A stretch of 33,586 nt of DNA from the IMG/VR virus record IMGVR_UViG_3300002835_006951, positions 1 to 33,586 of that record; one strand, 5' to 3'. The notes below the pieces were generated by a model. That model had not been told where the DNA came from, searched no databases, and saw only the letters and a list, made by a program, of their open reading frames with translations. The position numbers and the translations under genes are program-made. The first letter of the stretch is position 1; each line of letters begins with the position of its first letter. Below are positions 7,022-15,418 of the stretch, piece by piece. The DNA is from a virus.

Positions 7022-7703
7022 TTAGTATCTTCCTGCTTTCTTTTAATTGAAATGTTGATTCAACTTCTTCTATTGTACATATCTTACTTATATTTGGATT
7101 AATTGTATATACATTTAATAAATTTTTTTGTCTAAACATAAACCAGTCTAATGGAAGATTAATACCTTTACTAGATAAATCTAACATTCTTTTAGCCCCA
7201 CCTTTATTTATTATATAACAAGCACATGACCAATCTTGGTAAGATGAGCATATGTTTTTAGATATGTTTAATAATATATTATGTTTATAATCCTGATCTG
7301 TTGGTGAGAATATATGCAAGGCATCAAAATCTTCTGGGCATTCTTTAATATAAGTATTTATTTTTTCAAAAAAATTATCATATATGACTATATCATCTTC
7401 CATTAAAATTAAATAGTCATAGTCAGAATTAATAAAATTTTTCCATGCTAACCAATTACTAGCCCAAATACCAACTTCCCCATATCTCCAACCCTGCTCA
7501 TTATGTAAATTATATCCATTTATATTTATATTAAAATCTGGGTGGCTATCTTTAAATTTAACATAGTCATCATATGATGATATTTTAATTGTATCGGTGT
7601 CTAATATTTTTATATTTTTAAGCAAAACAGAATGAGAGTTTTCAACCAATTTATTTCTATCATGGTCTCTGGGCAAATGGAAAAGCTTGTATGCTATATT
7701 CAT
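7008..7703 (-). CDS. GT25-family glycosyltransferase
   Basis: A 231-residue protein with the GT25 (LPS biosynthesis) pattern: GEVGIWASNWLAWKNF (75-90), YLILMEDDIVI with the acidic metal motif EDD (102-104), then ACYIINKGGAKRML and LPLDWF. Enzymes of this family move sugars from nucleotide sugars to glycan or protein acceptors. It is coupled to the methyltransferase-glycosyltransferase fusion downstream (14-base overlap) and to a small HTH gene upstream (ATGA). The two are probably one sugar-modification unit. The base composition is even more AT-rich than its neighbours, which may hint at recent transfer. Confidence 0.85.
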   Translation of the reverse strand: MNIAYKLFHLPRDHDRNKLVENSHSVLLKNIKILDTDTIKISSYDDYVKFKDSHPDFNININGYNLHNEQGWRYGEVGIWASNWLAWKNFINSDYDYLILMEDDIVIYDNFFEKINTYIKECPEDFDALHIFSPTDQDYKHNILLNISKNICSSYQDWSCACYIINKGGAKRMLDLSSKGINLPLDWFMFRQKNLLNVYTINPNISKICTIEEVESTFQLKESRKILNGIL

Positions 7704-7846
7704 CTCTTTTTAATTAATCCAAACTTTTCTAGATATCTCTGTATTGTCATGGCCGAGACATTACATTCTGCAGCAATCTCGGTAACAGTTTTCTTTTGAA
7801 CAGTGTATCTTCTATATAGCCAAGGATGGCTTTGGTATAATTTCAT
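7700..7846 (-). CDS. Small helix-turn-helix protein
   Basis: A 48-codon gene between two ATGA junctions. The protein is MKLYQSHPWLYRRY followed by the helix-turn-helix VTEIAAECNVSAMTIQRYLE and KFGLIKKR. This is the compact HTH seen alone or at the ends of phage homing endonucleases and regulators. It is probably a DNA-binding protein; the target is unknown. Confidence 0.7.
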   Translation of the reverse strand: MKLYQSHPWLYRRYTVQKKTVTEIAAECNVSAMTIQRYLEKFGLIKKR

Positions 7847-8001
7847 ATAGACATCCAGCCCTCATACTGAGCATCTGGATTATCTATGTGCCACTGATTC
7901 ATCATTTTGTTTTGAAGACTCCAGTCTATAGTATGTGTTTGCAGTCCGCATTTAGGACACGGCCCTGGACCAAGATCTTTGTACACATGTTCACAATTCA
8001 T
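7843..8001 (-). CDS. Small zinc-ribbon-like phage protein
   Basis: A 52-codon gene overlapping the resolvase stop and the next start by four bases each. The protein has C3/H5, then LGPGPCPKCGL (C15/C18) and H23, consistent with a zinc site, and ends with NQWHIDNPDAQYEGWMSI. I recall similar short proteins next to recombination genes in actinophages. Function unknown. Confidence 0.65.
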   Translation of the reverse strand: MNCEHVYKDLGPGPCPKCGLQTHTIDWSLQNKMMNQWHIDNPDAQYEGWMSI

Positions 8002-8564
8002 CTTTTAGTTAATACCTGATTAGAATAATGAGCAATGCCAAAGGCATCTGCCACATCAAAATCTGTTAATGATAATTTATATTTTTTATTAAAATAGTCT
8101 ACAGTTCTTTGTTTACGCATATTTCTCAATTGAGTTTTATACCAAGAGTCTGCGTATCCTGGACTTTTAATTCTAATTGCCTCCTTCTCATCTTTAGTAG
8201 GATTTTTATTTCCTATGTATGCCTGCCAAGAACTTGGAGATATTGTTATCACTTTTGCTCCTGTCGACATAAGTTCGGCAATTACAACGCCATAAACATA
8301 AGATAATTTTATCACAGCATCAGGTGACCTGACAAGTATGGCACCTTCCACAACAATATAATCTGACTTTAATTGATCTAGCATAGCATGCATTTTATTT
8401 TTAGCATCATGTATTTTTTCAAATATGTCTGCTCCAACAAATTCTATTTTACCCCATTTAATAGGCTTATCATTTTCCATCAAACAAAATGCTACAGAGT
8501 TGGTGGATGCGTCAATGCCTAATACTTTGTTTGCTTGTGTCTTTACGAGATTAGCCAAGTTCAC
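7998..8564 (-). CDS. RuvC-like Holliday junction resolvase
   Basis: A 188-residue RNase H-fold nuclease with the RuvC pattern: KVLGIDASTNSVAF (D18), YIVVEGAI (E73) and FDVADAFGIAHY (D170, D173). Such enzymes cut four-way junctions made in recombination or in replication before packaging. The GTG start at 8564 is needed to include the first strand; GGAG lies eight bases upstream. The gene overlaps the zinc protein upstream by 14 bases. Close by are the Cas4-like nuclease and RecA, so this is a recombination module. Confidence 0.85.
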   Translation of the reverse strand: MNLANLVKTQANKVLGIDASTNSVAFCLMENDKPIKWGKIEFVGADIFEKIHDAKNKMHAMLDQLKSDYIVVEGAILVRSPDAVIKLSYVYGVVIAELMSTGAKVITISPSSWQAYIGNKNPTKDEKEAIRIKSPGYADSWYKTQLRNMRKQRTVDYFNKKYKLSLTDFDVADAFGIAHYSNQVLTKR

Positions 8565-8829
8565 TTAGTATACTCCATATTGCATTTTTACTATCAATAG
8601 CAATTTTCTTTTCACAAGTAGAGCATACTTCGTTTTGATTATATCTACTTAACTTTGTTTTACATTTTTTACATGTCCTTGGAGCACCATTTTTAATAGC
8701 TTTCTTTTCATAATACTTTTCCATAATCCTACGATTAGTTGCTATTCTACAACACTCATCTGAACAATACTTTTGGTTATGAGTTTTAGGATTAAAGTTT
8801 TTAGCACATTCTGAATTTGAACATTTCAT
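8551..8829 (-). CDS. Double zinc-finger hypothetical protein
   Basis: The 92-residue protein has two sets of cysteines: C3, C8, C22 and C26/C27 (KYCSDECCRIATNRR), then C53, C56, C69 and C72 (CKKC and CSTC). The basic stretch between them (MEKYYEKKAIKNGAPRTC) suggests nucleic-acid contact. The ATG overlaps the stop of the Cas4-like gene (ATGA). Probably a DNA- or RNA-binding accessory of the recombination module; family not recognised. Confidence 0.7.
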   Translation of the reverse strand: MKCSNSECAKNFNPKTHNQKYCSDECCRIATNRRIMEKYYEKKAIKNGAPRTCKKCKTKLSRYNQNEVCSTCEKKIAIDSKNAIWSILSELG

Positions 8830-9611
8830 AATTTTGGCACCTTGTACGACTCAATTTGAACTGTACCTAATAATCCAGCGTAGCATTCCTTTTTGACTGG
8901 ACAGTACGTGCATGGCATTTTAGACTTAGATGCCCCTGATGGACGCATTGGAAGGTCCCCATCTTTAAAGTTATCCCAAACTTCACACATCCATGTAAAT
9001 GCTTCTTCAATTATCTCAGTATTCCTTTCATTCATTGAAATTGGAATTACTATTAACTCTTGAGTATTTTTATTTTCATATAAAAAGAAACCCTCTTTAG
9101 CATTCTTTAATTTCATATAAGTAAGCAACTGAAGTAGGTGATTTGCTGTAGGTTTCATTTCTGCCTGCCGCCCATCCCAAACTTCTTGCTTAGCTGTTTT
9201 AATTTCACCAATTACGGTTTCATTATCATATTCCATAATTAAATCTATAAATCCCCTGACAGGGGGGTACTCATTAATTATTTCTTGTTCTTGGTCTTTA
9301 AACTCTGGCATAGTGGCAATTAATTTTTGTAATCTTTCGTGTGCCTGAGTACCTTGAGCCATGTTGGCAACAGCCACCGCATCATTATCGTCAATAAACA
9401 TTGCGCCACTAAATGCCATATACCAATATCTTGGGCAGGTTCCGTGTCCGTATCCAAGGGAGCTAGGACTAAATGACTTTTTTGTCATCTCTCCGTCTGC
9501 ACGTTTTGTATTTCGATAGGATTCATCTAATAGTTGAGCAAATCTTTCTGGATCAAAATATTTACCTGAATGTTTTTTAAATTTAAGATTTTTAACTATG
9601 TCTCTACCCAT
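8826..9611 (-). CDS. Cas4/RecB-like PD-(D/E)XK nuclease
   Basis: A 261-residue nuclease of the PDDEXK_1/Cas4 type. The core has H91 (GTQAHERLQ), D123 (RGFIDLIM), E136-x-K138 (VIGEIKTA) and QLLTY (161-165). Four cysteines in the Cas4 arrangement, C59 (TCPRYWY) and C234/C237/C243 (CTYCPVKKEC), predict a 4Fe-4S cluster. Phage Cas4-like proteins are 5'-3' exonucleases used in recombination and may affect host CRISPR adaptation. No other cas gene or CRISPR array is in the window. The start forms a TGATG junction with the gene upstream. Confidence 0.9.
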   Translation of the reverse strand: MGRDIVKNLKFKKHSGKYFDPERFAQLLDESYRNTKRADGEMTKKSFSPSSLGYGHGTCPRYWYMAFSGAMFIDDNDAVAVANMAQGTQAHERLQKLIATMPEFKDQEQEIINEYPPVRGFIDLIMEYDNETVIGEIKTAKQEVWDGRQAEMKPTANHLLQLLTYMKLKNAKEGFFLYENKNTQELIVIPISMNERNTEIIEEAFTWMCEVWDNFKDGDLPMRPSGASKSKMPCTYCPVKKECYAGLLGTVQIESYKVPKL

Positions 9612-9946
9612 CAGGAACTATACCTAACTACATATTTTAATGCATCTACAAGCTTATCTATAGACTCTTTTGCTGAATAATAAATGTTCTTTTTGTTATT
9701 ATTTACTGTTCCCGCTTTATCTTTAGCAATAGTAGAATATACTGATGCCATCATAGAAAATTTAGTAGACATTGCTTGAAGCTCTATAATTAAATAAGGG
9801 GCTTTGGCGGATGGAACATCTGGATTCATTAATAATTTTACAACAATGGCTAGTGCCTTATCTAATTGCTCATCGCTCATGTATTCATGAAGATCATTAA
9901 ACTCTGTAATCGAGTTAATTAGCTCTAATGTATTTTTGTCTTCCAC
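9611..9946 (-). CDS. Helical hypothetical protein next to Cas4-like nuclease
   Basis: A 111-residue, nearly all-helical protein (SDEQLDKALAIVVKLLMN, LIIELQAMSTKFSMMASVYS) starting with GTG and overlapping the stop upstream by one base (TAGTG). I recall similar proteins beside Cas4-like exonucleases in phages of aquatic bacteria, so it may be a partner of the nuclease. No catalytic motif is visible. Confidence 0.7.
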   Translation of the reverse strand: MEDKNTLELINSITEFNDLHEYMSDEQLDKALAIVVKLLMNPDVPSAKAPYLIIELQAMSTKFSMMASVYSTIAKDKAGTVNNNKKNIYYSAKESIDKLVDALKYVVRYSS

Positions 9947-10071
9947 TACTTATCCCTTTTTGTTTTATATGGTCCAAGATCGGCCTTTACAGTACCATCT
10001 TTTCTAAGCCTTATAATTCTACCATTTTTAATAATTGTTTTATTAAAGGGTATTTTATTATTTGATCCCAT
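9946..10071 (-). CDS. Very small basic hypothetical protein
   Basis: A 41-codon gene that overlaps the gene before it by 14 bases and the gene after it by one base. The protein has TIIKNGRIIRLRKDGTVKAD and LGPYKTKRDK, strongly basic and beta-prone. GGGA lies eight bases before the ATG. Tight coupling on both sides argues that it is real. Function unknown. Confidence 0.6.
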   Translation of the reverse strand: MGSNNKIPFNKTIIKNGRIIRLRKDGTVKADLGPYKTKRDK

Positions 10072-10372
10072 TATTTTTTTCCCAGCTCTCTATTAGTTGT
10101 TCCAGCAAAGCCCATTCTATTACTGCAAGCCTAGTTTTTTTATTATCCTGTCCTAAAATTATTTTAAGTACTGGATATTTATCTCTACTTACTTTAAATG
10201 TATCTGTGCAAATTTTTGCCCAAATTGATTGAGAAATAGATATTGATTTAGAATATTCTTTGTAGTCAACAACAAAATCTTTCCATTGAGAATCTCCTTT
10301 TTGATAAGACCCTCTACCACTATTCTTTTGAGCCTTTGCTTTATCACGTTTTATTTCTGATCTTTCTGACAT
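10058..10372 (-). CDS. Candidate PD-(D/E)XK-type small protein
   Basis: A 104-residue protein with a basic N-terminus (KRDKAKAQKNSGRGSYQKGD) and then FVVDYKEYSKSISISQSIW, YPVLKIILG and RLAVIEWALLEQL. The pattern GD27 ... D36-Y-K38 ... beta strand ... IEW resembles compact phage PD-(D/E)XK endonucleases or Hjc/VRR-like resolvases, with D-x-K in place of the usual E-x-K. This is pattern reading only; a non-catalytic relative is also possible. It sits between RecA and the Cas4-like nuclease. Confidence 0.6.
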   Translation of the reverse strand: MSERSEIKRDKAKAQKNSGRGSYQKGDSQWKDFVVDYKEYSKSISISQSIWAKICTDTFKVSRDKYPVLKIILGQDNKKTRLAVIEWALLEQLIESWEKNNGIK

Positions 10373-10563
10373 CAGTTAACCTTAAAGGTATTTGCATGTC
10401 CATTAATGCATGTCCAAGACATTATTAATTGAATTGGGTCCCAAAATGTTTCTGTTGAATCTGATTCACATCTAGAACAGGGCTTAGCCCCTCCTATTTT
10501 TTCTAATTCTTTTTTAAAAACTTTCTCTGGGAATGGTCCAATAAATTCATTAATATTTGGCAT
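10372..10563 (-). CDS. Small zinc-ribbon protein after recA
   Basis: A 63-residue protein with C29/C32 (KPCSRCESD) and C52/H56 (WTCINGHAN), a likely zinc ribbon. I choose the ATG at 10563 rather than a TTG at 10575 because GAGG lies six bases before it. It overlaps the end of recA by 14 bases. Role unknown; a RecA-linked DNA-binding role would be inference. Confidence 0.65.
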   Translation of the reverse strand: MPNINEFIGPFPEKVFKKELEKIGGAKPCSRCESDSTETFWDPIQLIMSWTCINGHANTFKVN

Positions 10564-11554
10564 TAATTTCCTCAATTAATTTTTCAACAATTTTTGGATT
10601 TTCTTTAAGGTACGCAACTGCTTTTGCACGTCCTTGGAATCTTTCCCCATTGACTGTATACCAAGCTCCACCCTTTTCAACAATTCCGCACATTTCTGCA
10701 ACGTCAAGAGTTTCTCCGACCCTATCGACCCCAAGTACGTCTCCTTGGTAATAGAAGTCATACTGCCCTGAAAGATTAGGGGGTCCAAGTTTGTTGTAAT
10801 CAATAATCCAATTAACTGGTCTTCCGACTCTCTGTTCAATAATTTTGTCGCCAACCTTAACGCCCGATTTAATAGCATTTGCTTCAGCCTCTGAGGACCA
10901 AAGTTTGATAACAGTTGACGAAAAGAATTTGACGGCCATTCCCCCTGTTGGGATGTGGCTAGCATGCATTGAGCCAAACTGGTTTCTTTGTTGTGAGATA
11001 AGAACAAGAAGTGTGTTTTTGTTTGCATAGTTTAGCATTTTGACTGCGTGGGTCATATCCTTTGCTTCAGCGCCGATTTGTTTTGTATCTTGCAAATCTT
11101 TCATTTCATTTCCATCTTTTTCAAAATAAATAGCTGGCAGCAAAGCGGATATGGAATCTACTACAATTAAATCTATTTCTGCTTCCATTAATTTTGCTGC
11201 TACATCTACCATATCGTTTACTGTTTTTGCTGGAGAGTAAATTAACTTAGATGAATCAACTCCTAATTGTTCTGCCCACTCTGGTGAATATGAATGCTCA
11301 GCATCGATCCACGCACAAGTCTTTCCCTCTTTTTGAGCCAATGCAATCATTTGTAAGCAAAAAGAAGATTTTCCAGCAGACTTATTACCCCATACAAGAG
11401 CCTGTCTGCCATATCCTAATCCGCCATGCAATGCTAGGTTTAAACCAATACTTGGCGTTTTTTGCTTATGTATTTCAACATCTACTGCTGATTGAACTCT
11501 CGCTCTTGTTTTTGGATCTAATTTTGCCAATACGTCATCTATTAAAATTGTCAT
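10550..11554 (-). CDS. recA: RecA-like recombinase
   Basis: A 334-residue strand-exchange ATPase. Walker A is GNKSAGKS (56-63), the region after it has WIDAEHSYSPEWAEQLGVD, Walker B is LIVVD (129-133), and loop motifs include SQQRNQFGSMHASHIPTGG. The C-terminal domain is short compared with bacterial RecA (about 350 residues), as in other phage RecA/UvsX proteins. It probably loads on ssDNA coated by the phage SSB and works with the nearby exonuclease and resolvase. GAAAGAG precedes the ATG; a promoter lies in the short gap upstream. Confidence 0.95.
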   Translation of the reverse strand: MTILIDDVLAKLDPKTRARVQSAVDVEIHKQKTPSIGLNLALHGGLGYGRQALVWGNKSAGKSSFCLQMIALAQKEGKTCAWIDAEHSYSPEWAEQLGVDSSKLIYSPAKTVNDMVDVAAKLMEAEIDLIVVDSISALLPAIYFEKDGNEMKDLQDTKQIGAEAKDMTHAVKMLNYANKNTLLVLISQQRNQFGSMHASHIPTGGMAVKFFSSTVIKLWSSEAEANAIKSGVKVGDKIIEQRVGRPVNWIIDYNKLGPPNLSGQYDFYYQGDVLGVDRVGETLDVAEMCGIVEKGGAWYTVNGERFQGRAKAVAYLKENPKIVEKLIEEINAKY

Positions 11555-11574
11555 TATACTCTTTCTTTTACCCT

Positions 11575-11603
11575 AGTATATCATTAAAATAAGTTCCCGT
11601 GAA
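11575..11603 (-). promoter_or_regulatory. Candidate promoter before recA
   Basis: On the minus strand TTCACG (11603-11598), 17 bases and TGA-TATACT (TATACT at 11580-11575) match an extended -10 with a 4-of-6 -35. The start would be about 14 bases before the recA ATG, leaving a short leader with the ribosome site. Confidence 0.4.
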
Positions 11604-11931
11604 GCCTTGGCCGTTCTTTATTTTTATTAATTTTGGCCTCCAAGACTTCATCAAGACTGTGTAAAATTTCTTCTTCATTCCTCATTGCCGCATAAATATC
11701 TAAAAGACGAATAATAACATCTGCCATTTCCTCTACTATTTTTTCTGATCCATGGCTTTTTCTTATGGCCTCTAAAATTTCAGTAACTTCAGAATGAACT
11801 AAGGCTAACTTATTTCCAACCTTATCGTTTGTATATTCGCCATCCCAAAATCCCTTCTCTTTTGCACTTTCATGAAGAATTGCTGATAAAGCATCTAGCC
11901 CATATTCTGTTATCACATCAAACGTTTTCAT
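11584..11931 (-). CDS. mazG: MazG-like nucleotide pyrophosphohydrolase
   Basis: A 115-residue all-helical NTP pyrophosphohydrolase. The metal-binding pattern is present: NKLALVHSEVTEILEAIRK and then IVEEMADVIIRLLDIY. It hydrolyses (d)NTPs to monophosphates or (p)ppGpp-like targets; in phages it is thought to adjust nucleotide pools or starvation signals. I start at the ATG at 11931, four bases after GGGAG, rather than at the TTG before it. The gene overlaps its upstream neighbour by 14 bases. Confidence 0.85.
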   Translation of the reverse strand: MKTFDVITEYGLDALSAILHESAKEKGFWDGEYTNDKVGNKLALVHSEVTEILEAIRKSHGSEKIVEEMADVIIRLLDIYAAMRNEEEILHSLDEVLEAKINKNKERPRLHGNLF

Positions 11932-12121
11932 CAATCTCCCTTAAGCTAAATGTAAATGATGGCCCATCTTCTTGATAATCAATCACTAACTCTTTGTTTG
12001 ACACTTTAGATTCTAAAAATTTAAGAGTAGGCACAGTTATTTTTTTATGCTCTTCTAATATTGCCACAAGTACTTGATTCATACTAATTGAAGCAACTAG
12101 TTGCTCTATATCATCTGTCAT
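11918..12121 (-). CDS. Small hypothetical protein between DNA polymerase and MazG
   Basis: A 67-residue acidic protein (DDIEQLVASISMNQVLVAIL, then EDGPSFTFSLREIDEN) whose ATG overlaps the polymerase stop (ATGA), with AAGGA upstream. It has no motif I can name. I recall similar short proteins beside phage MazG genes. Confidence 0.65.
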   Translation of the reverse strand: MTDDIEQLVASISMNQVLVAILEEHKKITVPTLKFLESKVSNKELVIDYQEDGPSFTFSLREIDENV

Positions 12122-15100
12122 TTTATTTCCTTAACCATTAACGTACCATCATCTAATTTAGACAATGTAATTTTGCACTTCATTCCTTCTCTTAATTTAG
12201 CCAAAGCCATCTTATACATTGTAGGAAATGCAATAGCTCTAGTTAACTCTTTGTCTTTATTAGTAAATACTAGGTGTGCCATCATCTTGCCAGCTTTAGT
12301 TTTGTATGGAGTATGGTTAAGAACCATATATTCATCTTCTGCAAGATCGTACTCTTTTCTATATAAATAGTCTACAAAAAGATCTGAGCCATTTGGATTT
12401 ATATCTGACACCTTGATATATCGAGCAATTCGATTATCTCCTACTAAAATAAAATACATTTGATTTGTTTCTATTTGTGTTTGTTCATGATGAAATAACC
12501 CTATTGATCCAGTCTCATCAACCAGCTCTACCCTCGCCCAGCCAGTTCCTCGTTTAATATTTTTAACCATACCAAACATTACAAATGAACCTAAATCATC
12601 AAAATCTTGAATAGGTCTTGCTTGAGCTTTAATTCTTGGAGGAAGATCTAAATTAAATGTCGGTATACCTAAATACTCGTAGTAGTTTTCTTTCTCTTTG
12701 CCACTCCTCTGATTATCATCAAAGGCAGCACCACCAATAGCATTAAGAGCACTAACGGCCCTACTATTAATGCCACTTCCCTTTTTCGAGGCTTTCTCAA
12801 TAAAGTTTCCATAAGATTCATAAGGTCTCCTTTCAATAATCTTATTTGCAATACTATCTGATATAAATTTTACTTCTGCCAAACCGAATCTAATTGCACC
12901 CTCTTGTAAAGAAAAATACAGGTCAGACTCATTGATGTGAGGAAGTAATACTTTTAGTCCAAGGCGTTTTGCTTCAATTAAATACTCTGTCCTAGCATCT
13001 TTATCGTTTTCGTTTTTAAGTATTGAAAACATAAATTCAAGCGGGTAGTAATTTTTAAGCCAAGCCGTATAATAACTAAGCATGGAATAAGCAACAGCGT
13101 GAGAACGATTAAAAGAATAACCTGCGTGAGCTTCGAAATTTTGCCAAAGGGTCTTGGCTTTCTTTTCAGTAATGTACTCTGAAGCCCCAGCAATAAATTT
13201 ATCTTTGAACTGGTCAAATTCTTTTGCATCCTTTTTCTTACCAATAATCTTGCGGACCTTATCAGCCTCTGACCAAGACATCCCTCCTAGGTGTACACAA
13301 GCCTGCATAACCTGCTCTTGATATATGATAACACCGTATGTATTTTCTGTAAAAGGCCTCATCTTGGCATGTGTATAATCAACCGCTTCCTTGCCATGCT
13401 TTCTATTAATGTAGGCCGCTCCAACAGTATTCATAGCTCCTGGACGAACTAATGCATTAGATGCTACTAAATCTTCAAACTTATCTACACCCATTTTCAT
13501 TAATAGGTTGGTATATGGTGTTGCTTCGGCCTGGAATACTCCCTTAGTATACCCATCGCTAAGAACCTTATACACTTGTGGATCATTAAAGTCTAAAGAA
13601 GATAATTGAACCTCTTTACCTGTGCGATCTTTAATTGACTTTAAGGTATCTGAAATAACAGAAAGGGTTTTAAGTCCTAAAGCATCTAGTTTTATTAAAC
13701 CAATATCTGCAACAGTATCCATATCATATGCGACTACAGGAATTCTTCCAGACACCTTGTCTTGTAAATCTTCTCTAGATTCTACTGGAGCATATTTTCT
13801 AATATCATCTTTTGCTACGACAACTCCAGCAGCATGCACTCCAACGCTTCTAATCTTGCCTCTAAGTTTTTCTGCTAGCCAAGTAACTTCTGGATACTTT
13901 AATCTAAATTCTTTTGTATTTGGTGATTCGATAAAGTCTTCAAATGTGTCTACAGACTTTAATGCACGATTAACTTCCTGTAAAGGAACCATAAAGACAC
14001 GAGCAGCGTCTCTCACCACACCCTTGTCTTTAAAATAAGTGTAGGTTGAAATAGAAGCAACATGCTTAAATTTCTTTTTTAAATAATCCTTCACTTCTTT
14101 TCGACGACGGTCTTCAAAATCTGTATCAATATCTGGAAAGTCATTACGCTCTGGATTAATAAACCTAAAAAACAATAGATCATATTCAATTGGGTCTACA
14201 TCCGTAATTCCAAGGGTATAGCAAACTAAAGATCCTGCTGCAGAACCACGGCCTGGACCCACCATAATGTTATTTTCTTTAGCCCAGTTGACCATATCCG
14301 CTACAACTAGAAAATATGAGGCAAAGGACTTGTCTTTTATAACCTCTAGCTCTTCCGCCAACCTTAGATCATATACGTCATTTCCTAGCCAGCTGCTTGT
14401 CAGGCGTAGCCTTTCTAGGCCCTGGAAGGCCATTTCAGACAGTTTTTGGTCGGCATTGGTCTTGGGGACTGGGAGAAGGTCTAGACCCCTGTTAAAATCG
14501 TATTCTTCAATTTTATGGGCTATCTCCATAGTGTTGTCATATATATCTTTTCTAACAATACCAGTCTTAGTAAAGTCTGACTCTATATCTTCTCTAGACT
14601 GAATGAATAAATTCATGTCTTGAAAGGATATACGCCTATCTGGGTATAAGTAATTAAACCTATCTAGCATATTGGGCATTTGTCTGGACATATCAAAGTC
14701 TGCTTCTTTATCTGCTTTTGGGGATGTAGACAGGATAAGCATAGCCTCTTCCAACACCTTGTCTTCCCCTTTGGCAAAATGGGCATCTCCAGTGGCTACT
14801 GGCTTAATCTTTAATTCATCTGCTAATTCTAATAGTTTGTCGTTTATTTCTTTTGGGTTATGAGACTGAACTTCAATGTAAAAGTCTTCGCCAAAAGTTT
14901 TCTTAAAATCATTAAGAGCCATTTTTGCTTCCGAAAATTCTTGACGCTCAATAGCTTTACTAATAAGCCCATTAAGGCATCCAGAAAGAACGATAATACC
15001 TTCTGAATATTCTTTTAGGACTTCTCTATCAATACGTGGCTTATGATAAAAACCCTCATTCCAAGCAATCTCTTGAAGGATGTTTATATTCTCTAATCCC

Positions 15101-15396
15101 TTTTTATTTTTTGCCAATAATATAATATGGTTATATGCTTGAATACTTTTGTCTGTTTTAGAGGATCTATCAAATCTATCTGTTGGGGATATGTACGCCT
15201 CAACACCTAAGATTGGCTTTATGCCAATTTCTTTACATGCTATCTGCATGTCACGATGAGACGCCAATGTTCCGTGATCAGTTATTGCTAATGCTGTTTG
15301 TCCTACGTCTTTTGCTGCTTGTGCAAGTTCGGCAGGAGAGTTGAGGCCATCCATAAGTGAATAGTATGAATGCACATGAAGATGTGTAAATGACAT
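12118..15396 (-). CDS. dnaE: DNA polymerase III alpha subunit (DnaE type)
   Basis: The replicative polymerase, 1092 residues. The PHP domain (1-275) keeps its likely metal ligands: HLHVHS (5-10), ITDHG (38-42), GVEAY, VQSHN and GDAH (203-206), so it may proofread. The palm has VGPGRGSAAGSLVCYTLG (379-396), PDIDTDFEDRR with D422/D424, and IKLDALGLKTL with D571. The finger and tandem HhH region has NRSHAVAYSMLSYYTAWLKN; an OB fold near the end has MVKNIKRGTGWARVELVDET. It is slightly shorter than host DnaE and stops soon after the OB fold, so it may lack the tau-binding end. GGAG precedes the ATG by five bases. Confidence 0.96.
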   Translation of the reverse strand: MSFTHLHVHSYYSLMDGLNSPAELAQAAKDVGQTALAITDHGTLASHRDMQIACKEIGIKPILGVEAYISPTDRFDRSSKTDKSIQAYNHIILLAKNKKGLENINILQEIAWNEGFYHKPRIDREVLKEYSEGIIVLSGCLNGLISKAIERQEFSEAKMALNDFKKTFGEDFYIEVQSHNPKEINDKLLELADELKIKPVATGDAHFAKGEDKVLEEAMLILSTSPKADKEADFDMSRQMPNMLDRFNYLYPDRRISFQDMNLFIQSREDIESDFTKTGIVRKDIYDNTMEIAHKIEEYDFNRGLDLLPVPKTNADQKLSEMAFQGLERLRLTSSWLGNDVYDLRLAEELEVIKDKSFASYFLVVADMVNWAKENNIMVGPGRGSAAGSLVCYTLGITDVDPIEYDLLFFRFINPERNDFPDIDTDFEDRRRKEVKDYLKKKFKHVASISTYTYFKDKGVVRDAARVFMVPLQEVNRALKSVDTFEDFIESPNTKEFRLKYPEVTWLAEKLRGKIRSVGVHAAGVVVAKDDIRKYAPVESREDLQDKVSGRIPVVAYDMDTVADIGLIKLDALGLKTLSVISDTLKSIKDRTGKEVQLSSLDFNDPQVYKVLSDGYTKGVFQAEATPYTNLLMKMGVDKFEDLVASNALVRPGAMNTVGAAYINRKHGKEAVDYTHAKMRPFTENTYGVIIYQEQVMQACVHLGGMSWSEADKVRKIIGKKKDAKEFDQFKDKFIAGASEYITEKKAKTLWQNFEAHAGYSFNRSHAVAYSMLSYYTAWLKNYYPLEFMFSILKNENDKDARTEYLIEAKRLGLKVLLPHINESDLYFSLQEGAIRFGLAEVKFISDSIANKIIERRPYESYGNFIEKASKKGSGINSRAVSALNAIGGAAFDDNQRSGKEKENYYEYLGIPTFNLDLPPRIKAQARPIQDFDDLGSFVMFGMVKNIKRGTGWARVELVDETGSIGLFHHEQTQIETNQMYFILVGDNRIARYIKVSDINPNGSDLFVDYLYRKEYDLAEDEYMVLNHTPYKTKAGKMMAHLVFTNKDKELTRAIAFPTMYKMALAKLREGMKCKITLSKLDDGTLMVKEIK

Positions 15397-15418
15397 TAAC
15401 TCTCCGCCTTAACCTATT

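Noticed and set aside
8826-9611. Part of a CRISPR-Cas locus
   Set aside because: The Cas4-like nuclease stands alone; no repeats with spacers and no cas1 or cas2 are in the window.
10576-11028. 150-codon minus-strand frame inside recA
   Set aside because: Out-of-frame shadow of recA, whose full set of motifs shows the real frame.
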